Assembly: GCA_903882335.1 (NCBI GenBank)
Contig: CAIRWP010000358.1
Location: 1 to 6,350, forward strand
Direction: 5' to 3'
Source of the DNA: an uncultured Opitutia bacterium
Lineage (GTDB): Bacteria > Verrucomicrobiota > Verrucomicrobiia > Opitutales > UBA953
Length of the DNA stretch: 6,350 nt
Numbering within the stretch: the first letter of the stretch is position 1; the number at the start of each line of letters is the position of its first letter. The position numbers were made by a program, and so were the translations under genes. Below, one piece after another: positions 1-5,194 of this stretch. Below the pieces are notes generated by a model. It searched no databases, was not told the DNA's origin, and worked only from the letters and a program-made list of their open reading frames with translations.

Positions 1-1985
1 AGGTGAACGGCGCGACGCTCTCGGCGGACCTCGTCAAGATCGACCAGCGGACGGGCTTGATCGTCGCCCGCGGCAACTTCGTGTACGCGACCGCGAACCT
101 GCGCATCTTCGGCGAGGAGGCTACGCTCGACCCGCGGACCGACACCGTGGTCGCTCGGCAGGTCCGCTTCGGCCGCAGTCCGATGTTCTTCACGGCCGAG
201 GAGCTGCGCATGGTCCGCGGCGACAAGACCATGACCGGCGTCCGGATGTGGCGCAACGAACCCGACCCGCAGGGCATGAGCCTGGCCATCAGCCAGATCT
301 CCTACACCGAGAAGGACGACTGGCTCTCGATGCGGAAGGTGCGGCCGACCGTCGCGGGCATCCCTTTCTTCTATCTCCCCGCTTACGGTCAGCAAGGGAA
401 CCGCGACCTGCCCTACGAACTGTTCCTCGGGATGGGCAACGCCCCGCTCAAGGGCTTCTTCGTCCGCTCGACCGTGCTGATGCGCCAGACGCCCTCGTTC
501 TGGGTGGGCGCGATGCTCGATAGCTATGCCAAGGCCGGCTGGCTGGCCGGCCCCGCCTTCCGGTATGACAACAGCAAGACCCCCGGTGCCGGCACGATCT
601 GGAAGGCCCGGCTGAACAGCGCCTTCATCCAGGACAGCGGGGACCTGCTGGTCGATGATTTCGGCCGGCTGCCGGATCGCGCGCGCTCCTTCGCCTACGG
701 CGAAGTCATCGGCCGCACCAAAGACGGCGTCGAGGTGGCGGGCCGGCTCTTCACCGAAAGCGACCCCGACTTCCTACGTGATTTTCGACCCAACCTGGTG
801 GGGCGGCTGACGACCCCGGAGGCGACGCTCCAGGTGACAGCGCCGGTCCAGGGCGGCTTCCTCAGCGCCGGGCTGGCGGTCAAGGCCGACGACTATCAGG
901 ACGTCGTCCAACGGCTGCCCGAGATACGTCTGGACCTGCCGACCCGGGCGCTGGGCGCGACCGGCTTCCAGAGCCGCGCCTTCGTAGGACTAGCCTACCT
1001 GAGCGAACGTCCGTCGGCGACGTTGAACGGACCAGCCTACCTGGCTGCGACCGACACCAATGCCGCGTGGTCGACCACCCGACTCGATACCTATTACGGA
1101 CTGAGCTACCCATGGGTGGCCGGCGACTACCTTACTTTCACGCCGATCGTCGGCGTCCGCGCCACCGGTTGGTCGGAGGCCTTCGGCCGCGGCACCGCGA
1201 GCAAGGTGATCGGGCAAGCCGGTTTCGACCTGGAAGGCCTCGCCACAGGCTCCTGGGAACTCAACGCGCCGAAATGGGGCATCCAAGGGATGCGCCATAA
1301 TCTCCGCCCCCTGCTGCAGGTCCGCGCGATGCCCGGGGCCGACCGGAAATTCGGTCAGTTGCCGCAGTCCGACCGGCTCGGCACCACGTCGATCCTCCGC
1401 GACTTCGACCTGGCGGATCGCCTGGACCCGGCCGGGACGACGGCGACCGAGTCCGTGCGGTTCGGCCTACGCAACAGCCTCGAGACCCGCGACGCCCAAC
1501 AAGGCACGCGCCAGCTGGCCCGGGCGGACTTCTTCACGGACTGGCGGGAAGGCTCACCCGACCTCTCGGTCAACGGTCGCTCCAACTTCGTGACGCACCT
1601 CTCGCTGACCCCGGCCACGTGGGTGACGATCGACGCCCTGCACGTCATCCCCAACGGCGGCGGCCCCCCGGTGGAATCGACCCAGTCCATCTCCTTCCGG
1701 TCAGGGGACTTCTGGACCGCCCGAGCCTTCTGGACCGAACTGAACCAAGGGTTCGCGGCCCGCCAGCTCGGCCTAAACGCCGACGTGATGCTCAACTCGG
1801 TCTACTCGGCCTTCGGCATGGTCAACCACGACGCCACCACCGACCAGACCAACCTGCTCATGGTCGGCCTCCGGCAACGTTTCGGGCAGTCCTGGGAGAT
1901 GCAGTATAGCCTGCTGAAACGGGTCACCGACCGAGGGAATAGCTCATTGGGCTTCCAAGTCCGCCTCCGATTGTTCAGGTTCTGA
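1..1985 (+). CDS. lptD: LptD/OstA-type outer-membrane LPS assembly protein, 5'-truncated by the window
   Basis: LptD is the outer-membrane barrel that receives lipopolysaccharide from the periplasmic Lpt bridge and inserts it into the outer leaflet. About 660 residues are visible and the frame is open to the window edge (first complete codon at 3), so the signal peptide and part of the N-terminal domain are probably missing. Residues ~1-115 show OstA/jellyroll-like repeats (ATLSAD...GLIVARGNFVY, then EEATLDPRTDTV). The segment VAGIPFFYLPAYG at ~117-129 matches the family's link into the barrel. The remainder alternates polar and aromatic beta strands, includes LPEIRLDLPT and MRHNLRP as in LptD barrels, and ends in a beta-signal-like strand with terminal Phe (RLRLFRF). 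There is no cysteine in the visible part, so the interdomain disulfides of E. coli LptD cannot form here. scpA starts 2 bp after the stop, suggesting co-transcription. Family assignment is firm; whether it is the sole LptD of the cell is not known. Confidence 0.85.
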   Translation, partial: VNGATLSADLVKIDQRTGLIVARGNFVYATANLRIFGEEATLDPRTDTVVARQVRFGRSPMFFTAEELRMVRGDKTMTGVRMWRNEPDPQGMSLAISQISYTEKDDWLSMRKVRPTVAGIPFFYLPAYGQQGNRDLPYELFLGMGNAPLKGFFVRSTVLMRQTPSFWVGAMLDSYAKAGWLAGPAFRYDNSKTPGAGTIWKARLNSAFIQDSGDLLVDDFGRLPDRARSFAYGEVIGRTKDGVEVAGRLFTESDPDFLRDFRPNLVGRLTTPEATLQVTAPVQGGFLSAGLAVKADDYQDVVQRLPEIRLDLPTRALGATGFQSRAFVGLAYLSERPSATLNGPAYLAATDTNAAWSTTRLDTYYGLSYPWVAGDYLTFTPIVGVRATGWSEAFGRGTASKVIGQAGFDLEGLATGSWELNAPKWGIQGMRHNLRPLLQVRAMPGADRKFGQLPQSDRLGTTSILRDFDLADRLDPAGTTATESVRFGLRNSLETRDAQQGTRQLARADFFTDWREGSPDLSVNGRSNFVTHLSLTPATWVTIDALHVIPNGGGPPVESTQSISFRSGDFWTARAFWTELNQGFAARQLGLNADVMLNSVYSAFGMVNHDATTDQTNLLMVGLRQRFGQSWEMQYSLLKRVTDRGNSSLGFQVRLRLFRF

Positions 1986-1987
1986 CC

Positions 1988-2848
1988 GTGCAGGACGACT
2001 CTCCAGCCACCCCCGCCATCCCGACCGACGGCATCCTGCCGCCGGCGGACCTGCCGATCCGGCTCGACGTCTTCGAAGGTCCGCTCGACCTCCTGCTGTT
2101 CCTGATCCGCAAGAACGAAATCGATATCTATGATATCCCGATCGAGAAGGTGACGCAGCAGTACCTCGAGGTCCTCCGCACCCAGGAGAAGGACAACCTC
2201 GAGCTCGCCGGGGATTTCTTCGTCATGGCCGCGACCTTGATGTACATCAAGAGCCGCATGCTCCTGCCGGTCGAAAGCCGCCCAGAAGAGGACCTCCCCA
2301 GCCCCGAGGAAGGCCAGGATCCCCGTTGGGCCCTCGTCCAGCAGCTCATCCAGTACAAGCGGGTCAAGGAAACTGCCGCCATCATCCGCGGGCTGGTCGA
2401 CGACCGCCAGGGGCTACTGGCTCGTTACGTCCTGCAGCCGCAGGGGGAGGACGCCGTCGCCCGCCCCGTCGCTCCGGCCGACCGCATCGAACTCTGGAAC
2501 ACCTTCAACCTGGTGCTGCGCCGGTTGGCCGAACGCATCCAACCGGGCTCGATCACGACGGAGAACGTCACGGTCTCCGACCGGATGGAAGCCATCCTCC
2601 GCCGGCTGGAGACCGAACCGACCTTCGCCTTCACCAGCCTGCTGCCGGAGCGCCCGACCGTCGGCCTGCTCGTCGCCACCTTCCTCGCCTGCCTGGAACT
2701 GGCCCGCCTCGGGAAGCTCCAGCTCGCACAGGACGCCGCCTTCGCCGAGATCAACTGCGCCAAGGCCGAGGCCAACGACGGCCCCAACGCCGGCGAAGCC
2801 GCCGACGGGACCTCCGAGTTCGACGCCCCGACCGCCCCAGCGGAGTGA
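1988..2848 (+). CDS. scpA: Segregation and condensation protein A (kleisin subunit of SMC-ScpAB)
   Basis: ScpA is the kleisin that bridges the SMC heads and binds ScpB in the bacterial condensin, working in the cytoplasm on chromosome organisation and segregation. The 286-aa product has the diagnostic N-terminal block at ~24-94: IRLDVFEGPLDLLLFLIRKN, then IDIYDIPIEKVTQQYL, then FFVMAATLMYIKSRMLLP. A charged linker follows (~95-160). The C-terminal winged-helix domain at ~195-260 contains FAFTSLLPERPTVGLLVATFLACLELARLGKL, the family's SMC-binding region. The last ~25 residues are an acidic, Ala/Pro-rich tail that looks unstructured. The GTG start lies 2 bp after the upstream stop with no clear Shine-Dalgarno sequence, so translation may be coupled to lptD. 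The conserved domain begins ~22 residues in, and I see no better start. scpB, a frequent neighbour, is not in this window. Length is normal for the family. Confidence 0.95.
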   Translation: MQDDSPATPAIPTDGILPPADLPIRLDVFEGPLDLLLFLIRKNEIDIYDIPIEKVTQQYLEVLRTQEKDNLELAGDFFVMAATLMYIKSRMLLPVESRPEEDLPSPEEGQDPRWALVQQLIQYKRVKETAAIIRGLVDDRQGLLARYVLQPQGEDAVARPVAPADRIELWNTFNLVLRRLAERIQPGSITTENVTVSDRMEAILRRLETEPTFAFTSLLPERPTVGLLVATFLACLELARLGKLQLAQDAAFAEINCAKAEANDGPNAGEAADGTSEFDAPTAPAE

Positions 2849-2853
2849 GCCGC

Positions 2854-2868
2854 GGGCTTGAAAAGCCC
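2854..2868 (+). other. Small intercistronic hairpin after scpA
   Basis: GGGCTT and AAGCCC form a perfect 6-bp inverted repeat around a GAA loop, 6 bp after the scpA stop. No T-run follows, so it is unlikely to be a strong terminator. It might be an RNA-stability or attenuation element between scpA and the next gene, or chance in GC-rich DNA. Confidence 0.25.
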
Positions 2869-2891
2869 CGGCCACCGAACATCCTGAAGGG

Positions 2892-3137
2892 ATGGCTCGC
2901 CCGAAGCGCGCGAAAAACCACTTGCTTGGTCTCGGGCTTGATGCCCAGGACCGCCATAAGCGGATCACCCGAGGCGAGGGCTTTTCCCTCGTGGGTGGCT
3001 CGGCGGAGACTCACGATCGCATGACCGAGACGGTCATCAAGACGGTGGAGGACCTCCGGCGACAAGGACGTAGCCTCCACGACGCGCCAGCGGAACAGGT
3101 GCGCGACCTGCTCCGCAAACACGAAGGCTCGGCTTGA
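2892..3137 (+). CDS. Small basic/charged protein of unknown function (81 aa), downstream of scpA
   Basis: I do not recognise a named family. The product is hydrophilic with no signal peptide or membrane segment, so it is probably cytoplasmic. The N-terminus is basic (MARPKRAKNH). A middle segment contains LGLDAQDRHKRITRGEGFSLVGGSAETH (residues ~14-41, interrupted here only for description), with a Gly-Gly-Ser turn and several His/Arg residues. Residues ~42-77 look like two amphipathic helices (MTETVIKTVEDLRRQGR, then APAEQVRDLLRKH). The ATG is preceded directly by GAAGGG, an SD-like sequence with unusually short spacing; no in-frame upstream start exists in the short gap after scpA. The compact structured pattern and same-strand position 43 bp after scpA argue for a real gene. 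From memory, similar short proteins occur in related bacteria, but I cannot verify this. Function is unassigned. Confidence 0.7.
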   Translation: MARPKRAKNHLLGLGLDAQDRHKRITRGEGFSLVGGSAETHDRMTETVIKTVEDLRRQGRSLHDAPAEQVRDLLRKHEGSA

Positions 3138-3203
3138 GGGCGAAAAAAACGCCACTGGTTTATTGACTCACCTTCCGGCCGACATTTGACTGACGTTCCA
3201 ACG
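3138..3203 (+). promoter_or_regulatory. Short AT-richer intergenic region, possible promoter for the proline-rich gene and trxA
   Basis: This 66-bp gap is locally AT-richer than its surroundings and begins with an A7 run flanked by GGCG/CGCC (3139-3153), a weak hairpin. TTGACT occurs twice, at 3163-3168 and 3186-3191, 23 bp apart. The first copy is a good -35 candidate, but no convincing -10 follows at 16-18 bp. A promoter here is plausible but not demonstrated by the sequence. Confidence 0.25.
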
Positions 3204-3551
3204 ATGAGCACCGAGTCCACCCCGCCTCCCCCTCCTCCGCCCGAAGGTGAAAACGCCGCTCCGCAGCCGCCGAAGCTGAAGCTGGCCAAGCCGGGCGCCG
3301 CCACGCCCATCGTCCCCCCGCCGCCCCCTGCTCCCGGCGCGATCCCTCCGCCTCCTTCCGTGGGTGCCGCCCCGGCTCCGGCCGCCCCTCGCGCGCCGAT
3401 CGCCCCGCCGCCCTCCGCCCCGCGCCCTTCCCCGACCTTCAACCGTAACGTCGGCCCCGTCGCCGCGTCCTTGGATGTCCTGGCCATGGCCGGCTCCATC
3501 GCCGCCGCGGTGATCCTTTACCTCGAGCTCTTCGTCAAGACGAAGGGTTGA
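3204..3551 (+). CDS. Proline-rich protein with a single C-terminal transmembrane helix (115 aa), function unknown
   Basis: The first ~78 residues are low-complexity Pro/Ala-rich sequence with a run of seven prolines (7-13), further runs of five (~38-42) and four (~48-51), and a basic patch KLKLAKP (~24-30). No signal peptide is seen. Residues ~84-109 (VGPVAASLDVLAMAGSIAAAVILYLELF) form one hydrophobic helix followed by a short basic tail (KTKG). This suggests a tail-anchored inner-membrane protein with a long disordered cytoplasmic arm, though the opposite orientation cannot be excluded. The ATG at 3204 is preferred over an in-frame TTG at 3186. No clear SD sequence precedes either. The stop lies 11 bp before the trxA ATG, so the two are likely co-transcribed. 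The proline runs would be expected to need EF-P for efficient translation. I do not recognise a family and assign no function. Confidence 0.65.
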   Translation: MSTESTPPPPPPPEGENAAPQPPKLKLAKPGAATPIVPPPPPAPGAIPPPPSVGAAPAPAAPRAPIAPPPSAPRPSPTFNRNVGPVAASLDVLAMAGSIAAAVILYLELFVKTKG

Positions 3552-3562
3552 GCGCTTCTCCC

Positions 3563-3892
3563 ATGGCATCCGAACTGATCTCCAACCTCGATACGACGAA
3601 CTTTGATTCGTCGATCAAGTCCGCCAGCGTGCCCGTGCTGGTCGACTTCTGGGCCACCTGGTGCGGCCCCTGCAAGCAGCTCGGCCCGGTCCTCGACCAG
3701 CTCGCCGGCGAGATGGCCGGTTCCGTCCAGATCGCCAAGGTCGACGTCGACAGCAACCCGGCGCTCGCCCAGCAGCTCGGCGTGACCTCCATCCCAGCCC
3801 TGTTCCTCTTCAAGAACGGCGTCGTGGTGGACAAGATGGTCGGCGCCCGTCCGAAGTCGGATATCGCCGCCTTCATCCGCAAGCACGCCTAA
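3563..3892 (+). CDS. trxA: Thioredoxin
   Basis: A cytoplasmic 12-kDa dithiol-disulfide oxidoreductase that reduces protein disulfides (for example in ribonucleotide reductase and peroxiredoxins) and is itself recycled by thioredoxin reductase. The 109-aa product is full length for the family. It has the buried Asp28 (equivalent to E. coli Asp26), the active site W33-C34-G35-P36-C37-K38, the central strand IAKVDVDSNP, the cis-proline loop TSIPA (Pro78), and the closing FKNGVVVDKMVGARP segment. No signal peptide is visible. The residue after the cis-Pro is Ala rather than the usual Thr, a mild change in the substrate groove. The ATG at 3563 gives the standard N-terminus. An in-frame TTG at 3548, overlapping the upstream stop, would add five residues (MSASP); a GAAGGG at 3542-3547 is too near that TTG and rather far from the ATG, so start choice is likely but not certain. 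A strong hairpin follows the stop. Confidence 0.95.
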   Translation: MASELISNLDTTNFDSSIKSASVPVLVDFWATWCGPCKQLGPVLDQLAGEMAGSVQIAKVDVDSNPALAQQLGVTSIPALFLFKNGVVVDKMVGARPKSDIAAFIRKHA

Positions 3893-3912
3893 GGGCGGGC
3901 CCGCGGCCCACG

Positions 3913-3946
3913 AGAAGGCCCGGCAGCGCAAGCTGCCGGGCCTTCT
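3913..3946. terminator. Bidirectional terminator hairpin between convergent trxA and the cytochrome operon
   Basis: A perfect 15-bp inverted repeat (3913-3927 and 3932-3946) encloses a 4-base GCAA loop, which is a GNRA-type tetraloop on the plus strand. It sits 20 bp after the trxA stop and 23 bp after the cytochrome c stop of the opposite strand, the expected place for a shared terminator. The stem ends in CCTTCT in both directions, but no long U-tract follows, so it may be a hairpin-dominated terminator or 3'-end stabiliser. A smaller GGGCC/GGCCC repeat (3897-3909) lies just before it. Confidence 0.75.
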
Positions 3947-3969
3947 GCTTGGACAGGTCAGCCGGGGGC

Positions 3970-4659
3970 TTACTTGGCCTCGAGCGGGTGCTCCTTGAGG
4001 AGGTCCGCCGGGGCGTACTGGCCGCGGGTGCCGATGGCCTTGCGGGCCTCGGCGACCTTCGTGTCCATGACCGGACCGGCGGTATTACCCCAGGCCTGGC
4101 GGACATAGGTGGCGATGTGAGCGACCTGCGCGTCCTTGAGGGCAGCGCCGACGTTGGGCATGTTGCCGTTGTACTTGACGCCGTTGACTTCGATCTCGCC
4201 AGCCAAGCCGACCAGGATGGCTTTGATGAGGCGCTCCTCCGCGCCGGCGACCCAGGCGGACTTGGCCAGGGGCGGGAAGGCACCGGGGACGCCGAGACCG
4301 CTGGCTTGGTGGCAGGCGGCGCAGTTGGCGACGAAGAGTTTCTCGCCCTTGGCGGCGTCGGGCTCGAACTCGACGGGTCCGGTCGCGGCCGTGACCTTGG
4401 GAGCGTTGACATCAAAGGCCGTGGAGGCGAAGTCCCCGCTGTTGCGGGTGAGGTAGAGACCACCCCAGAAGCCGAAACCGCAGAAGAGGAAGACGATGAA
4501 GATGGGCGTCAGGGAGAAGCCTTCGCGAGGCTCTTCCTTTTCGCGGGCGAGCTGCGAATGGACCTCCACGAGGCGGCCGTCGGAGAAGCCGTCGGCGGCG
4601 GGACCAGGGTTGCCCTGGGGCGGACGGTTGCGGTCGGGATGACGATTACGGTCGTTCAT
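3970..4659 (-). CDS. Membrane-anchored monoheme cytochrome c in the CcoP position
   Basis: A 229-aa electron carrier predicted to sit on the periplasmic face of the inner membrane. Residues 1-50 are hydrophilic, rich in Asn/Arg/Pro then charged, and probably cytoplasmic. One membrane helix spans ~51-70 (TPIFIVFLFCGFGFWGGLYL). The class I cytochrome c domain spans ~100-192, with heme attachment at C113-A-A-C116-H117, the FPPLAKSAWV segment, and the likely axial ligand M167 in YNGNMPNVG, closing with HIATYVRQAW. A ~35-residue hydrophilic tail follows. It starts 4 bp after the CcoO-like gene and is last in the operon. The layout (short N-terminal arm, one TM, heme domain) resembles CcoP, but CcoP has two CxxCH motifs and this has one. 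It could equally be called a dedicated cytochrome c of the cluster. Cytochrome identity is certain; partner and redox role are inferred from the operon. Confidence 0.9.
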   Translation of the reverse strand: MNDRNRHPDRNRPPQGNPGPAADGFSDGRLVEVHSQLAREKEEPREGFSLTPIFIVFLFCGFGFWGGLYLTRNSGDFASTAFDVNAPKVTAATGPVEFEPDAAKGEKLFVANCAACHQASGLGVPGAFPPLAKSAWVAGAEERLIKAILVGLAGEIEVNGVKYNGNMPNVGAALKDAQVAHIATYVRQAWGNTAGPVMDTKVAEARKAIGTRGQYAPADLLKEHPLEAK

Positions 4660-4663
4660 GGGA

Positions 4664-5185
4664 TCACTGCTTCAGTTTGGCTTCGGGCGAGGAGTAGTCC
4701 TGGCGGAGGGACTTGAGGTACGCCACCAGGGCGGCCGAACGCTCGGCCGTGAGGAAGGCGTAAGGCGGGTGGCTGACGCCGGCCGCCGGGGCGGCGAGGA
4801 AAGCGGCGAGCTCGGCGTCGGACTTGGCGCGGGCGCCGTAGTTCGCGAGATCCGGACCGACGCGGCGCTGACCGAGCAGCACCTGCGGCTGGAGGACGTA
4901 GTCACGGGCGACGCTGGGGCGGACACCGTAACCGCGGGCGATATCGCTACCCTGACCGGCCGGACGGACCTGCTGGGTGTGACAGGCCACGCAACCGAGG
5001 TCGAGGTAGACGGCCCGACCTTGGATGGCGAGGCCCGGTTCGCGGGCCGGGAACAGCGGGCCGCCTTCCTCGGCGGGGGCGCGGCCGAGGGAGCCGAGTT
5101 GGACCTGGGCGGTGACCAGCAGGCCGGTCCAGACGGCGGCGACGCAGAAGAAGACGCCGGCGAGGAGGAGGTTGAGGTTCTTCAT
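4664..5185 (-). CDS. ccoO: CcoO-like monoheme cytochrome c subunit (cbb3 oxidase subunit II homolog), axial Met replaced by His
   Basis: CcoO is the membrane-anchored cytochrome c subunit that passes electrons to CcoN in cbb3 oxidases. The 173-aa product has one N-terminal membrane anchor (~5-28), then AVYLDLGCVACHTQQVRP with heme attachment at C65-V-A-C68-H69, and the CcoO-type block GYGVRPSVARDYV...LLGQRRVGPDLANYG (~85-117), closely matching the family's RYG...WGSKRTGPDLARVG. In canonical CcoO the heme's sixth ligand is the Met of SxMPxYxWL; here the aligned segment reads SHPPYAFL with His139. The only Met in the protein is the initiator, and the only histidines are 69 and 139, so bis-His coordination is predicted. 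It is shorter than typical CcoO (usually about 200 aa or more), lacking part of the region before that ligand. It begins 9 bp after the CcoN-like gene. Homology is firm; normal CcoO function is doubtful. The symbol denotes homology only. Confidence 0.88.
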   Translation of the reverse strand: MKNLNLLLAGVFFCVAAVWTGLLVTAQVQLGSLGRAPAEEGGPLFPAREPGLAIQGRAVYLDLGCVACHTQQVRPAGQGSDIARGYGVRPSVARDYVLQPQVLLGQRRVGPDLANYGARAKSDAELAAFLAAPAAGVSHPPYAFLTAERSAALVAYLKSLRQDYSSPEAKLKQ

Positions 5186-5194
5186 GGGGCCGGA

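Noticed and set aside
991..1043. Repeated AGCCTACCT within lptD
   Set aside because: A 9-base repeat encoding AYL in two barrel strands; explained by coding constraint and too short to be meaningful.
1355..1795. Minus-strand open frame of 146 codons within lptD
   Set aside because: Arg/Ser-rich shadow of the LptD barrel frame, with no supporting motif or start context.
2414..2968. Minus-strand open frame of 184 codons antisense to scpA
   Set aside because: It is a shadow of scpA, which has unmistakable family motifs; Gly/Arg-rich translation without domain pattern.
3011..3569. Two minus-strand Gly/Arg-rich frames opposite the proline-rich gene
   Set aside because: The complement of proline codons (CCN) reads as Gly/Arg runs; these are a direct by-product of the proline-rich coding sequence.
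3661..4716. Long open frame (351 codons) on the plus strand covering the end of trxA and the cytochrome c gene
   Set aside because: It overlaps trxA out of frame and runs antisense to a clear cytochrome c with CxxCH and Met ligand. The composition is that of a GC-rich shadow frame with no recognisable domain.
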